A stretch of 64,000 nucleotides of DNA from Clostridium sp. CX1 (GTDB lineage: Bacteria > Bacillota > Clostridia > Clostridiales > Clostridiaceae): positions 1 through 64,000 of the forward strand of contig NZ_JAODOO010000007.1 of assembly GCF_025398335.1 (NCBI RefSeq), given 5' to 3'. Both the position numbers and the translations under genes were made by a program. Positions 17,627 through 27,725 of the stretch are shown in pieces. The notes under the pieces were generated by a model. That model was not told where the DNA came from, did no database searches, and was given only the letters and a program-made list of their open reading frames with translations. Numbering within the stretch: position 1 is the stretch's first letter; each line of letters opens with the position of its first letter.

Positions 17627-17892
17627 ATGAACACCTCCTTTGCTTTTATTTGTGTATCTATCTTTTTAATTAAATATGCAAGCATAGAAAAGGTGTCATA
17701 TTTATTCAATTGGTAATTTAAAATTCGCGATAAACCAGAATTTGTCTTCATTTTATATTATATTTTAATTATTGTCAAGGTTATATGAACTTTATTCCCT
17801 ATTTTATAATTATATTTTTCATTATTTTTGTAATTATTTCATATTATACAAATTATACTTTAAATTGGTACAACATATGCTAAATCTAAATA
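17627..17892. other. Intergenic region between recA and rny
   Basis: An AT-rich gap holding the recA terminator at its right edge and the rny ribosome site at its left edge. No reliable ORF is visible. The rny promoter should be here; several TATAAT-like sequences exist but none has an unambiguous -35. Confidence 0.5.
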
Positions 17893-17924
17893 AAAAATCG
17901 CAAGCTCTTACAACCTGCGATTTT
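17893..17924 (-). terminator. Intrinsic terminator of recA
   Basis: AAAATCGCA/TGCGATTTTT stem with a 13-base loop and a TTTTTTATTT tail on the minus strand, 12 bases past the recA stop. Confidence 0.88.
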
Positions 17925-17935
17925 GATACTTTGGA

Positions 17936-18997
17936 TTACTCTGCATCTGCACTTGCTTCTTCCTTTACCTCTTGAACGTTAACTGCTGTAGGTTTTAATA
18001 CTGGTAATTCATGTTTTTCTCTTATTTTACTCTCTATTTCGTAAAGAACATTAGGATTTTCTCTTAAATATTGCTTAGCATTTTCTCTTCCCTGTCCAAG
18101 TCTAATGTCATTGTAAGAGAACCATGCGCCACTTTTTTGTACAAGTTCCTCTTTCACACCTACATCTAATACGTTTCCTTCTCTTGATATTCCCTGATTA
18201 TACATTATATCAAATTCTGCCTGTTTAAAAGGTGGTGCAACCTTATTTTTTGTAACCTTAACCTTTGTTCTATTACCAATTATTTCATCGCCCTGCTTAA
18301 TTGAATCTATTCTTCTAATATCCATTCTTACTGATGCATAGAATTTTAAAGCTCTTCCTCCTGGAGTTGTTTCCGGATTACCAAACATAATTCCAACCTT
18401 TTCTCTTAACTGATTTATAAATATAGCTACACATTTAGATTTATTTATAGATCCAGTAAGCTTTCTTAAGGCCTGTGACATAAGTCTTGCCTGTAATCCT
18501 ACATGTGCATCTCCCATTTCCCCTTCTATTTCTGCTCTAGGTACTAGCGCTGCTACTGAGTCTACAGTTATTACGTCTATAGCTCCAGATCTAACTAGTG
18601 CTTCTGCTATTTCCAAAGCCTGCTCTCCTGTATCCGGCTGAGACACAATTAAGTTATCTATGTCTACCCCAAGAGCTTTTGCATAAACAGGATCAAGTGC
18701 GTGTTCTGCATCAATGTAAGCTGCCACCCCTCCTGCTTTTTGAGCTTCAGCAACTATGTGAAGTGCAACGGTAGTTTTACCAGAAGATTCTGGTCCAAAT
18801 ATTTCTATTATTCTTCCTCTAGGAACTCCACCAATCCCTAAAGCTATATCTAGATCAAGACAACCTGTAGATATTGCATCTACATTAAGTCCACTTTGTT
18901 CTCCAAGTTTCATAACAGAGCCTTTACCAAACTGCTTCTCTATGTTTCCCATAGCAGCTTCTAAGGCCTTTAATTTATCCGCATTAATATTCCCCAC
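17936..18997 (-). CDS. recA: Recombinase A
   Basis: A 353-residue RecA, the ATP-dependent strand-exchange protein and SOS co-protease. Walker A GPESSGKT is at residues 68-75, with the [14 protein letters not shown]2 loop region and the usual acidic C-terminal tail. I prefer the GTG at 18997, which gives [17 protein letters not shown] and an AAGGAAG site 8 bases upstream. The GTG nine bases earlier (19006) lies on that site. It is transcribed from its own promoter with a LexA box and ends at its own terminator. Confidence 0.96.
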   Translation of the reverse strand: MGNINADKLKALEAAMGNIEKQFGKGSVMKLGEQSGLNVDAISTGCLDLDIALGIGGVPRGRIIEIFGPESSGKTTVALHIVAEAQKAGGVAAYIDAEHALDPVYAKALGVDIDNLIVSQPDTGEQALEIAEALVRSGAIDVITVDSVAALVPRAEIEGEMGDAHVGLQARLMSQALRKLTGSINKSKCVAIFINQLREKVGIMFGNPETTPGGRALKFYASVRMDIRRIDSIKQGDEIIGNRTKVKVTKNKVAPPFKQAEFDIMYNQGISREGNVLDVGVKEELVQKSGAWFSYNDIRLGQGRENAKQYLRENPNVLYEIESKIREKHELPVLKPTAVNVQEVKEEASADAE

Positions 18998-19021
18998 AGG
19001 GATCACTTCCTTTCCTTTTTC

Positions 19022-19033
19022 GAACGCTTGTTC
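19022..19033 (-). promoter_or_regulatory. LexA (SOS) box of recA
   Basis: GAACGCTTGTTC matches the Gram-positive SOS box GAAC-N4-GTTC exactly. It sits between the -10 and the ribosome site, so bound LexA would block RNA polymerase. Confidence 0.88.
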
Positions 19034-19040
19034 TAATACA

Positions 19041-19069
19041 ATTATATACTATAATCTTTTCAAGGTCAA
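19041..19069 (-). promoter_or_regulatory. Sigma-A promoter of recA
   Basis: TTGACC (19064-19069), 17-base spacer, TATAAT (19041-19046) on the minus strand. Confidence 0.88.
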
Positions 19070-19136
19070 CTGTATAAAAAATTTCCTTATTTGAAATTAT
19101 ATAATCTTTTGTAGCAATATAAAAATTAAAAAACAA

Positions 19137-19157
19137 AGTTCCTGAAATTCAGGAACT
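19137..19157 (-). terminator. Terminator of the ftsK-rimO-pgsA transcript
   Basis: AGTTCCTG/CAGGAACT stem with a 5-base loop and TTTGTTTTTTAA tail on the minus strand. It lies about 240 bases past the pgsA stop. Confidence 0.88.
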
Positions 19158-19159
19158 AC

Positions 19160-19394
19160 TAAGCTGTTATTATAATTATAGACAAGTTTATAGAAACTAA
19201 TCATCCTTATTGAATTAATCGCAAAAGTATTTTATGAGAATTAAGAACATGAAAAACATTCCTAATCCTCAATGCTAACTGTTTTACTCTATGACTACAG
19301 GCTATAATACTCTTATCACCCTTAAGATAGGAGTAAATAGCGTTTACGTCCCTAGATAAGACTTCTAGCCCTCACTTGAAGGCTATAAATCTTT
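19160..19394 (-). ncRNA. Candidate structured 3' region / small RNA downstream of pgsA
   Basis: No ORF is apparent in this stretch, but on the minus strand it contains a run of adjacent hairpins. These are TAGCCTTC-aagt-GAGGGCTA (8 bp with one GU), CTAGA/TCTAG, GTAAA/TTTAC, and TACTCcTATC-loop-GATAaGAGTA. TTATAGCC occurs twice. TTTACTC can pair either with GAGTA in the last hairpin or with GAGTAAA further on, so two folds compete. The stretch ends at a strong terminator. It could be a processed 3'-UTR RNA; no known family was recognised. Confidence 0.35.
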
Positions 19395-19982
19395 TTATCT
19401 GTCTGACCTCATAACCTCTCGATTTTTTAAGAAATAATCTAAACCTGAAACTATAGTAATGATTACTGCTGCAGACATTGCTATAGCCGTAACTAAATTT
19501 AAAAATCTATGAGGATAGTTAATAAATTGTTTAATAATGCCAAAGGATACATTATTGTAACTCAAATTAATTAGTCCTAATATAATAGCTATTATCTGTG
19601 TTACTGTTTTAGCCTTTCCCCAAGGACTTGCTGCTATAACTATACCTTCTGCGGCAGCCACTGATCTCAATCCTGTTACCGCAAACTCCCTAGCAATAAT
19701 TATCATTGCGGCCCAGCTTGGTATTATATGAAACTCCACTAAAGATATTAAAGCTGCTGTTACTAGAAGCTTATCTGCTAATGGATCCATAAATTTTCCA
19801 AATCTAGTTACCTGGTTTCTACTTCTTGCTATATACCCATCTAATGTATCTGTTACAGATGCTATTATAAATATAGCAATAGCAATAAGATTTCCATAGG
19901 GTATGTCTTTTACAGTAATAAAAATTAAAAATACTGGAACTAATATAATTCTTAGTATTGTGAGCTTATTCGCAAGATTCAT
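19395..19982 (-). CDS. pgsA: CDP-diacylglycerol-glycerol-3-phosphate 3-phosphatidyltransferase
   Basis: This 195-residue membrane enzyme makes phosphatidylglycerolphosphate, the first committed step to phosphatidylglycerol and cardiolipin. The CDP-alcohol phosphotransferase signature D-G-x2-A-R-x8-G-x3-D-x3-D is present as [27 protein letters not shown]. It has about five hydrophobic helices. The ATG at 19982 follows GGGAGTT. It overlaps the 3' end of rimO by 17 bases, indicating coupled expression. Confidence 0.94.
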   Translation of the reverse strand: MNLANKLTILRIILVPVFLIFITVKDIPYGNLIAIAIFIIASVTDTLDGYIARSRNQVTRFGKFMDPLADKLLVTAALISLVEFHIIPSWAAMIIIAREFAVTGLRSVAAAEGIVIAASPWGKAKTVTQIIAIILGLINLSYNNVSFGIIKQFINYPHRFLNLVTAIAMSAAVIITIVSGLDYFLKNREVMRSDR

Positions 19983-21306
19983 CACATACAACTCCCATTA
20001 AATCATATTCAAAGCTTTTAGTTATTTTTATGTTTAAAATAGCTCCTTTCTCAACAGTATCATTGCCTTGGAAATAAACAAGACCATCTATTTCAGGTGC
20101 CATTTCAAAATTTCTGCCATACCACAAGTCCTCTCGTTTCCCCTCAACAAGTACCTTGTAAATTCTACCAACCTTATTTTCATTTATTTCTTTAGATATC
20201 TGCTGTTGAAGAATCATTAATTCTTTTTCTCTTTCTTTTTTAATGTTTTCTTCAACTTGATTTTCCATTACAGCTGCCGGTGTACCTTCTTCTTGAGAGT
20301 ATGTGAACACACCTAGTTTATCAAGCTTTATTTCTTGAACAAATTCCTTTAACTCATTGAAGTTTTCTTCCGTTTCTCCCGGGAAGCCTACAATAATTGA
20401 TGTTCTTATAACTATATCTTTTACTTTTTGTCTTAATTTATTTAAATTATTAATTATTTCTTCTTTTCTTCCTCTTCTACCCATAAGTTTTAAAATATCG
20501 TTACTTATGTGTTGAATAGGAATATCTAAGTAATGACATACCTTAGGATTGCTAGCAATTTCATCTATAAGCTCATCAGTTATTTCCTCTGGATAACAAT
20601 ATAGTATTCTTATCCATTCTATATTCTCAATTTTAGAAACTTCTCTTATTAATTCCGGTAGCATCTTCTTACCGTAAATATCAGTACCATATCTAGTAGT
20701 ATCCTGAGCAACTAGTATAATTTCCCTTACCCCTTGGTCCGCTAAACTTCTTGCCTCTTCCATTATACTATCCATCTGCCTGCTTCTATATCTTCCTCTT
20801 ATTTTAGGAATTATACAGTAAGTACAAAAATTGTCACAGCCTTCAGCAATTCTTAGATAAGCTGTTGCAGACTGAGTTGTCAATATTCTCTTCCCTTCAT
20901 TTATACTAAGGTCACTATAGTTAAAACTATAAACTTTTTCTCCTTTACCCTGCACACATCTCTCAATACTTTCATTTAACTTACTATAGTCGTTAACTCC
21001 AAGCATTATATCTGCTTCAGGCAATAGTTCTGTAAGTTCTTTACCATATCTTTGAGTTAGACAGCCTGTTACCACAAGAAGCTTGCAATTATACTTCTTT
21101 TTATATTCTGCCATCTCAAGTATAGTATCTATTGACTCTTGCTTTGAGGATTCGATAAACCCACAGGTATTCACTATTATAACATCAGCTTCCCTAGGAT
21201 CATTTACTATAACATTCTCTGCATTTATCTTACTTAAAATAATTTCTGAATCTATTCTGTTTTTATCGCAGCCTAAACTAATAAGTCCAATTTTTAATTT
21301 TTCCAC
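19966..21306 (-). CDS. rimO: Ribosomal protein S12 methylthiotransferase
   Basis: A 446-residue radical-SAM methylthiotransferase that adds a methylthio group to the conserved aspartate of ribosomal protein S12. N-terminal UPF0004 cluster cysteines C13, C48 and C82; radical SAM cluster C157-x3-C161-x2-C164 (GCDNFCTYC); C-terminal TRAM domain (about 380-440). RimO rather than MiaB is chosen from [15 protein letters not shown] and the overall length. The start is GTG at 21306 after AGGAGGAA; an ATG 15 codons upstream has no ribosome site. Confidence 0.93.
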   Translation of the reverse strand: MEKLKIGLISLGCDKNRIDSEIILSKINAENVIVNDPREADVIIVNTCGFIESSKQESIDTILEMAEYKKKYNCKLLVVTGCLTQRYGKELTELLPEADIMLGVNDYSKLNESIERCVQGKGEKVYSFNYSDLSINEGKRILTTQSATAYLRIAEGCDNFCTYCIIPKIRGRYRSRQMDSIMEEARSLADQGVREIILVAQDTTRYGTDIYGKKMLPELIREVSKIENIEWIRILYCYPEEITDELIDEIASNPKVCHYLDIPIQHISNDILKLMGRRGRKEEIINNLNKLRQKVKDIVIRTSIIVGFPGETEENFNELKEFVQEIKLDKLGVFTYSQEEGTPAAVMENQVEENIKKEREKELMILQQQISKEINENKVGRIYKVLVEGKREDLWYGRNFEMAPEIDGLVYFQGNDTVEKGAILNIKITKSFEYDLMGVVCDESCE

Positions 21307-21398
21307 TTTCGTTCCTCCTGTATATATGTAGTGTGATTTAAGTAAACTCATATTTTATTTTAAATCTACTTTTTATATTTTACAAGAAAAAATTTAAA

Positions 21399-23657
21399 TC
21401 AAAGCTCTTCTCTTTTAATTAGTACCTGTCTCGGCTTACTTCCATCTTTACCAGATATTATTCCTCTTTCTTCCATTTGTTCTATTATTCTAGCTGCTCT
21501 ATTATATCCAATTCTAAGCCTTCTTTGTAGTAAGGATGTGGATGCCTGTCCTGCATCTACAACTATTCTGGTGGCTTCCTCTAATAGATCGTCATGGTCA
21601 GATTCCTCTTCGTTTGAACTTGTATCTATCTGCTCTATTATATGATCCTCGTAGCTTGGTTCTCCCTGTTTATCCTTGATAAAATTCACTACATTCTCAA
21701 CTTCACCTTCTGTAATAAAAGCACCTTGAATTCTTATAGGCTTTGCCTCGCCTACTGGATAAAAAAGCATGTCTCCTTTACCCAGGAGCTTCTCCGCTCC
21801 AACAGTATCAAGTATGGTTCTTGAATCAATTTGACTTGAAACTGCAAAGGATATTCTCGATGGAATATTTGCTTTTATAACTCCCGTTATAACATCTACA
21901 GAAGGTCTCTGAGTAGCAATAACTAAATGCATTCCCGCAGCCCTAGCCATCTGGGCTAAGCGTCCTATATAGTCTTCAACATCATTAGGACATACCATCA
22001 TTAAGTCTGCAAGCTCATCAATTATTATTACTACAAAAGGAAGCTTACTTTCTACTTTACCCTTTCCTATGAGATCATTATAACCTTCAATATTTCGCAC
22101 TCCGTTATCTGCAAAAAGCTTATACCTTCTGGTCATTTCCTGTACAGCCCAATTTAAAGCTCCTGCAGCCTTTTTAGGTTCAGTAACTACTGGTATCAAT
22201 AGATGGGGTATTCCATTATAAACACTTAGTTCAACTACCTTTGGGTCTATCATTAGAAGTTTAACATTATCCGGCGAATACTTATAAAGTAAACTTACTA
22301 TAAGGGTGTTAATACATACACTTTTTCCTGAACCTGTAGCACCTGCGATAAGCATATGGGGCATTTTAGAAAGATCAGATACTACACAATTTCCACCTAT
22401 ATCCTTTCCAAGGCAGTAGGCAAGATTTTTGCTTGAACTTGTAAATTCCTCTGATTCTATAACTTCCCTTAAATACACGGCAGTTAAATCTCTATTTGGC
22501 ACCTCTATTCCTATGGCAGACTTTCCTGGTATTGGAGCTTCTATTCTAACACCTGAAGCAGCAAGACCTAGAGCTATATCGTCAGCTAGGTTTACAATTT
22601 TACTTACTTTTACCCCAGGGCTTGGCTGCAGTTCGAATCTAGTAACAGAAGGCCCCTTACTTACCTGTATAACCTTGGCTTCTACCCCAAAACTGCTTAG
22701 GGTTTCTTCTAGCTTATTAGCATTATTAATTAATTCCTTTTTATCTTCTCTATTTAACTTAGATTGAATATTAGGTTTTAACAAATCTACTGGTGGATAG
22801 TTATATTGGGTGTTTAATAAAGTTTTGTTGTCTGTCATTTGTTTCGTCAGCACTTCATTTATGGAATTGTCCTCTATTTTATCAGATGCGCATTCCACTT
22901 CTATCTTTTGCTGACGTACAACTTTATCAAGGCCATCATCTGTATTTGCACTTGGTTGATTTTCTTCCTCTTTTTTATCTGCTGATTTCATGAAATCTAA
23001 TATCTTAATTCTATTATTAATATTTTTGATAAAGCTTTCTTTTTCACAGTTACCCTTTTTAGGCCTGTCCTTAATATCATTTTTATCGTTAATTATAGTA
23101 TCTTCTTCTTCAATTGTCCTTTCCATTAATGACTGTTTAATTCCATGTAAAATATCATATATAGTGACTTTGCTCATTAGTATAAAGGAAATTATGTAGA
23201 AAGATATAAAAATCACATAAGACCCTACTGTTCCAAAAAGTTTAAATATTGGTACATCGATTAAAAAACTTATAATTCCTCCATGCAGCATAGTATCTGC
23301 TTCATATAACTTCTTTACACCTAAAGTAACATCCTCATTTATATAATAGTTAGGCATTATTACCATTTGAATAAATAAAAGAGTATTTACTAAAAATAGA
23401 ATAATACCATAGAACTTTTTGCTAAAGTTTATTTTATTCTTTTTTACTATAAGGCAAAACCCTAGAAAAATTATTAATGCAGGAAATACAAAAGCTCCTA
23501 GTCCCATAACAGCTACTAAGATTTTTTTTATTATCTTCCCTATAATTCCCGAAGGACTTGATGAGAAAACACTGATAATCATTAGTATTCCTGTGGTAAT
23601 CAATAAGATTCCTTTAATATCACTATTTAGTTCATAGGTTTCAGACTTTCTAGCCAT
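21399..23657 (-). CDS. ftsK: DNA translocase FtsK/SpoIIIE
   Basis: A 752-residue septal DNA pump. Four N-terminal hydrophobic helices (about 15-165), a charged linker (about 180-290), the RecA-like motor with Walker A GATGSGKS (about residue 405) and Walker B FVVIIIDELADLMM, and a C-terminal winged-helix gamma domain (LLQRRLRIGYNRAARIIEQME) that reads KOPS/SRS polarity sequences. In a spore former this type moves chromosome into the forespore and/or clears the division septum. Whether it is the SpoIIIE or SftA-type paralogue cannot be settled here. ATG after GGAGGTGA. Confidence 0.95.
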   Translation of the reverse strand: MARKSETYELNSDIKGILLITTGILMIISVFSSSPSGIIGKIIKKILVAVMGLGAFVFPALIIFLGFCLIVKKNKINFSKKFYGIILFLVNTLLFIQMVIMPNYYINEDVTLGVKKLYEADTMLHGGIISFLIDVPIFKLFGTVGSYVIFISFYIISFILMSKVTIYDILHGIKQSLMERTIEEEDTIINDKNDIKDRPKKGNCEKESFIKNINNRIKILDFMKSADKKEEENQPSANTDDGLDKVVRQQKIEVECASDKIEDNSINEVLTKQMTDNKTLLNTQYNYPPVDLLKPNIQSKLNREDKKELINNANKLEETLSSFGVEAKVIQVSKGPSVTRFELQPSPGVKVSKIVNLADDIALGLAASGVRIEAPIPGKSAIGIEVPNRDLTAVYLREVIESEEFTSSSKNLAYCLGKDIGGNCVVSDLSKMPHMLIAGATGSGKSVCINTLIVSLLYKYSPDNVKLLMIDPKVVELSVYNGIPHLLIPVVTEPKKAAGALNWAVQEMTRRYKLFADNGVRNIEGYNDLIGKGKVESKLPFVVIIIDELADLMMVCPNDVEDYIGRLAQMARAAGMHLVIATQRPSVDVITGVIKANIPSRISFAVSSQIDSRTILDTVGAEKLLGKGDMLFYPVGEAKPIRIQGAFITEGEVENVVNFIKDKQGEPSYEDHIIEQIDTSSNEEESDHDDLLEEATRIVVDAGQASTSLLQRRLRIGYNRAARIIEQMEERGIISGKDGSKPRQVLIKREEL

Positions 23658-23798
23658 CTATAATCTCACCTCCGAAAATAAACTAAATTAATAGTTGTAA
23701 ATTTGATCCGTACTAGGTCTAAAATTTGCAATGATACTATAATTTATTTCTACATAGCGGGCCTATTTCCTTTTAAGTTTATTTATAAATACAAATTA

Positions 23799-23818
23799 CC
23801 ATAGGAAAGATCCTATGG
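23799..23818 (-). terminator. Hairpin terminator after tepA
   Basis: Perfect 8-bp stem CCATAGGA/TCCTATGG with a TCTT loop on the minus strand, 12 bases past the tepA stop, followed by TAATTTGTATTT. Confidence 0.75.
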
Positions 23819-23830
23819 TCCTTTTGCTTT

Positions 23831-24532
23831 TTATCTGTTTTTTATGAGCTCATCTAATTTTTTAAGAGCATCACTTATTCCTCCAACCTCATCAATTAAT
23901 CCTTCATCTACCGCTTGTTTTCCAATTAAGATAGTGCCCATGTCATTTAAAAGCTCATCAGTCTGGAGCATTAGCTGTCTTAACCTATCCTTTTCTATTT
24001 TTGAAGTCCTGACTACAAACTCATTTATTCTTTCCTGCATTTTATTGAAGTATTCAAAGGTTTGAGGAACTCCTATAACAAGACCAGTCATTCTTATAGG
24101 ATGAACAATCATAGTTGCTGTAGGTGATATAAAGGAATAATCTGCTGAAGTAGCTAAAGGCACTCCAATAGAATGACCTCCTCCAATAACTAAAGATACT
24201 GTAGGTTTACTTAAACTTCTTATCATTTCAGATATAGCGAGTCCTGCTTCTACATCCCCTCCTACAGTGTTTAGTACTGAAAGGACTCCTTCAACATTTG
24301 GGTCGTTTTCTATAGCTATTAAGTGAGGTATAATATGTTCATATTTGGTAGTCTTTGTTTGAGGTGGTAAAACTCCATGGCCTTCGATCTGACCAATTAT
24401 AGGTAGTATTTGAATTCTATCTCTACCCTTTGGAAGGTTAGGTATACCTAACTCCTTTATATTCTGGAGTTCTTTATTGCCTTTTAAGTCCACACTTTCT
24501 TTGCCTTCTTTATTTTCTTTTTCTTCAGACAT
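23831..24532 (-). CDS. tepA: ClpP-family serine protease, TepA type
   Basis: A 233-residue ClpP/crotonase-fold protease related to Bacillus TepA (YmfB), linked to degradation of signal peptides and of spore proteins. The catalytic serine lies in GGGHSIGVPLATSA and the histidine in MIVHPIRM; the N-terminus is a hydrophilic extension. The ATG at 24532 follows GGAGGGG; an upstream in-frame ATG precedes that site. It lies between the aspartate kinase gene and ftsK, the same neighbourhood as in Bacillus. Confidence 0.88.
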   Translation of the reverse strand: MSEEKENKEGKESVDLKGNKELQNIKELGIPNLPKGRDRIQILPIIGQIEGHGVLPPQTKTTKYEHIIPHLIAIENDPNVEGVLSVLNTVGGDVEAGLAISEMIRSLSKPTVSLVIGGGHSIGVPLATSADYSFISPTATMIVHPIRMTGLVIGVPQTFEYFNKMQERINEFVVRTSKIEKDRLRQLMLQTDELLNDMGTILIGKQAVDEGLIDEVGGISDALKKLDELIKNR

Positions 24533-24655
24533 ATAGTAATCCCCTCCTTGCATAGTTTTATTTTGTGCATTAAAGGGGATTATATACATAAGTTATAACG
24601 CTGAATACACTTTTTGGCTAGATGTACTATCTATGATATGGTAGAATAATCTATA

Positions 24656-25867
24656 TTAACCTTCGCATCCACCTAACTTAAAGTCTCTATGAAGAGAATT
24701 TATTGCCCTCTCTGCATTTTTACTTTCTACAAGACACCAAATAGTAGTATGAGAGTCTGCAGTTTGAAGAACATCAATTCTCTCTCTTGCTAGTATTTTC
24801 AATATTTTAGCCATTACACCTGGAATTCCTCTCATTCCAGCTCCAATCAATGAAATTTTTGTGCACTCTTCTACATAAGAATATTGTAGTCCCAAATTTT
24901 TCATTATAATCTTTAGATTATCTAAATCTTTTTCATCTATAGTAAATATCTTTTGCTTAGTAAATACGTTTATTAAATCTAAGCTTATTGATTTATTAGC
25001 TAATTCATCAAATAGTACCCAATAGTTATCGTTGTCAGTGTTTTTACTGCATTCAACGGTAACTTGTACTCTCTTATCCATAGAAGTTATTCCATCTATA
25101 ACGTTATTTGAACTTTGAATAGCTTTATTGCTTATTATAGTTCCTTTACAGTCACTCATAGTGTTTTTAATAGCTAAGGGAATATTCCCTTTCATTGCTA
25201 TTTCTACTGCTCGTGGATGGATTACTTTCGCTCCCTGATCTGCAAATTGAAAAACTTCATTATAACTTATTTCTTCAATTAAAGATGCATCAGATACTAT
25301 CCTTGGATCTGCAGTCATAATGCCATCTACATCTGTATAAATCTGAACTTCTTCTGCCTGTAATGCCACGCCTAGAAGAGCAGCGGTAGTATCACTGCCA
25401 CCTCTTCCGATAGTAGTAATAAAACCTTTCTCACTTACTCCTTGAAATCCTGCTACAACAGGTATTTTTCCTTCTTTAAGTATATTTAGCAATTTCTCTG
25501 ATTCAACTCTTAATATAGCTGCATTATTATAGCTATCATCTGTTATTATACCTGCTTGTCCTCCTGTTAAAGGCACTGCCTGAAGATTGTTCTTAGCTAA
25601 TTCGTCGCTCACTACCACTGTGCTTATAATTTCACCGCATCCCATAAGCAAGTCTACACCTAAAGAATTCTTCTTTTTAAACTCATCACTTATTAAGGAG
25701 AGAAGTGTATCTGTTGCATAAGGTTGCCCTTTTCTTCCCATAGCAGATACCACTACTACAGGACAAAATCCTTCTTCTATTCCCTTTAGTATTTTATTAA
25801 CTACTAGTGCCCTTCTTTCATGGGTGGATACAGAAGTTCCTCCAAACTTTTGTATTAAGATTTTCAT
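24656..25867 (-). CDS. dapG: Aspartate kinase
   Basis: A 403-residue aspartokinase catalysing the first step of the aspartate pathway to lysine, diaminopimelate, threonine and methionine. The kinase motif KFGGTSV is at residues 7-13, TTIGRGGSDTTAALL near the centre, and two C-terminal ACT domains (with ISLIGAGMRG near 330) provide feedback control. The gene position next to tepA, ylmC and the M16 peptidase matches Bacillus dapG, the diaminopimelate-sensitive enzyme important for spore dipicolinate. Two adjacent ATG codons are possible; the second (25867) has the better spacing from GGAGGG. Confidence 0.9.
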   Translation of the reverse strand: MKILIQKFGGTSVSTHERRALVVNKILKGIEEGFCPVVVVSAMGRKGQPYATDTLLSLISDEFKKKNSLGVDLLMGCGEIISTVVVSDELAKNNLQAVPLTGGQAGIITDDSYNNAAILRVESEKLLNILKEGKIPVVAGFQGVSEKGFITTIGRGGSDTTAALLGVALQAEEVQIYTDVDGIMTADPRIVSDASLIEEISYNEVFQFADQGAKVIHPRAVEIAMKGNIPLAIKNTMSDCKGTIISNKAIQSSNNVIDGITSMDKRVQVTVECSKNTDNDNYWVLFDELANKSISLDLINVFTKQKIFTIDEKDLDNLKIIMKNLGLQYSYVEECTKISLIGAGMRGIPGVMAKILKILARERIDVLQTADSHTTIWCLVESKNAERAINSLHRDFKLGGCEG

Positions 25868-25923
25868 CATTTACCCTCCATCAAATTCTTTAGTATCAGT
25901 ATATTAAAAAGAACCCTAATGTG

Positions 25924-26196
25924 TTAACGAGATCTCTTTAACATTTTTTCCTCTGCATCAAATATTATAGTCTTGGATCCAATCTTTTTCACGTATTCCC
26001 AAGGCACTTCGATAAATTCATTTTTTGCAAAGAATCCAAACTTTGATTTACTATCGTTTAAAATTAAGAGTTTTAAATTCCCATCTTCATCAATTACTAT
26101 ATCGTTATTACCTAAGCAGTTGAATTTATCTCCGTCATTTACATTTATTATTTCATACTTTTCCATTTCACTATATAATTTGATATTTTCATTCAT
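25924..26196 (-). CDS. YlmC/YmxH family sporulation protein
   Basis: A 90-residue PRC-barrel-like protein with the family landmarks: YEIINVNDGDKFNCLGNNDIVIDEDG, then FGFFAKNEFIEVPWEYVKKIGSKTIIF. YlmC/YmxH proteins are restricted to spore formers and their molecular role is unknown. It has an AGGAGG ribosome site and lies between the M16 peptidase and aspartate kinase genes, which is the conserved Bacillus order (ymxH next to mlpA and dapG). Confidence 0.85.
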   Translation of the reverse strand: MNENIKLYSEMEKYEIINVNDGDKFNCLGNNDIVIDEDGNLKLLILNDSKSKFGFFAKNEFIEVPWEYVKKIGSKTIIFDAEEKMLKRSR

Positions 26197-26271
26197 TAAT
26201 TATACCTCCTTAATATTATCTATCCGTTCACTTACATATTATGAATAATATTAAGGAGTTATTACTGCATC

Positions 26272-27570
26272 CTATATAGATTTATTTTTTATGTTTTCAA
26301 AAGCCACTTTTTCCTTTTCAAGTATATTATCTACAATAGCCATATCCACACTTTCTCCAACAAAGGCTGAATTTATTATACCATGACAAAAGGTTTTCTG
26401 CATAACATCATCTAATTTATTTCTATCTATTTTATTTATTTTTTCCATCAAATCTTCTGGTGTATTTATTCTGTTTAGGAACAATACAGATTTTCCATTG
26501 CTAAACATTCTACTGCTAGTACTCTCTAACCCCAGAAAATAGCTTCCCTTTAATTGCTCTTTTGATTTAATCAACTTTTCATCACTTATGCTATTTTTCA
26601 CAAATTTATTAATTTCATCTTTTATCATACTTATAGCATCCACTGCATATTTAGGATTAAGACTTGTATAAACGCTTACTACTCCTGTATTTACGAAGGC
26701 TGAAATATAGGAGTAAATGGAGTAGCACAAACCTTTTTCTTCCCTTATTTTTTGAAAAAGTATAGAAGATGCTCCTCCTCCAAGTACGTTGCTTAAAAGC
26801 AACAATGTATATATGTCTTCATTTCCTGTTTCTATTCCTGGCATTGCCAAGCTTATATGAAGCTGTTCTATACTCTTTTTCTTGAATAAGTTGTTACTTA
26901 GAAGTTTAGGTTTTGAATATTCTGTCACTCTTTTATCAGTACTGTTCCAGTTTCCAAAATACTTTTCTACCAGTTTTTCGATACTTCCCATATCAAATTT
27001 TCCTGATATGGATATAACAGAATTCTCAGGTATATAGTAAGAATTTATATAATCTAAAATCTGCTCTCTAGTAAAAGATTTCACCGTTTTTTCTGTTCCT
27101 AATATAGGCAGAGATATTGAGGCTTCTCCCCATATAGCAGTACTATGAAGGTCAGAAAGTACATCCTCCGGTGAATCTTCACTCATATTTATCTCTTCAG
27201 TAATTACACTTTTTTCTTTTTCTATATCTTCCTCTAAAAACTTGCTATTAAAAAGCATATCTGAAATTACATCTAGGGCAAGATCCAAGTGAGAATCTAA
27301 AGCCCTAATATAGAAACAAGTTGCCTCTTTACCTGTAAAGGCATTTATCTGTCCACCTACATCTTCAATGCATTCAGCTATCTGAAGAGCTGATCTATTT
27401 TTTGTACCCTTAAAAAACATATGTTCTATGAAATGAGATATTCCGTTGTTATTTTTATCCTCATTTCTTGATCCATTTTTCACCCATAATCCTACACTTA
27501 CCGAATTCACATATTCTATATTCTCAACAACCACTCTTAACCCATTATTTAATTTAAATAAGTTATACAT
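26272..27570 (-). CDS. M16 family zinc peptidase (YmxG/MlpA-like)
   Basis: A 432-residue pitrilysin-family peptidase with the inverted zinc motif HFIEH (H46, E49, H50) and a downstream glutamate-containing EEINMSEDSPEDV segment that would give the third ligand. An inactive-like second half contains GLCYSIYSYI. It resembles Bacillus MlpA, which influences extracellular protease expression. It has an AGGAGG site and lies directly downstream of pnp, a conserved placement. Confidence 0.9.
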   Translation of the reverse strand: MYNLFKLNNGLRVVVENIEYVNSVSVGLWVKNGSRNEDKNNNGISHFIEHMFFKGTKNRSALQIAECIEDVGGQINAFTGKEATCFYIRALDSHLDLALDVISDMLFNSKFLEEDIEKEKSVITEEINMSEDSPEDVLSDLHSTAIWGEASISLPILGTEKTVKSFTREQILDYINSYYIPENSVISISGKFDMGSIEKLVEKYFGNWNSTDKRVTEYSKPKLLSNNLFKKKSIEQLHISLAMPGIETGNEDIYTLLLLSNVLGGGASSILFQKIREEKGLCYSIYSYISAFVNTGVVSVYTSLNPKYAVDAISMIKDEINKFVKNSISDEKLIKSKEQLKGSYFLGLESTSSRMFSNGKSVLFLNRINTPEDLMEKINKIDRNKLDDVMQKTFCHGIINSAFVGESVDMAIVDNILEKEKVAFENIKNKSI

Positions 27571-27694
27571 TAGAGCCTCCTCAGAAATTTATTTTTTATC
27601 TGTATATACTTTCTACTGTTTATTAAGTTCTCAAAAGCATGGTATTTTCTATGTTTTCTATAAGTATACACTATTGTAAGCTATAATATACAAA

Positions 27695-27720
27695 AATAAA
27701 AAGGCACTATAATGCCCTTC
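27695..27720 (-). terminator. Terminator of pnp
   Basis: AAGGGCAT-TATA-GTGCCTTT hairpin with one wobble pair, followed by TTTATTTTTG on the minus strand, immediately past the pnp stop. Confidence 0.75.
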
Positions 27721-27725
27721 TATTT

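Noticed and set aside
18998-19006. Upstream GTG as the recA start
   Set aside because: It lies on the AAGGAAG ribosome site; the next GTG gives proper spacing and the expected N-terminus.
24600-24655. Lysine or other riboswitch near the aspartate kinase gene
   Set aside because: The sequences on both sides of the gene are short (about 50-120 bases) and lack any riboswitch-like conserved core; the gene is inside an operon.
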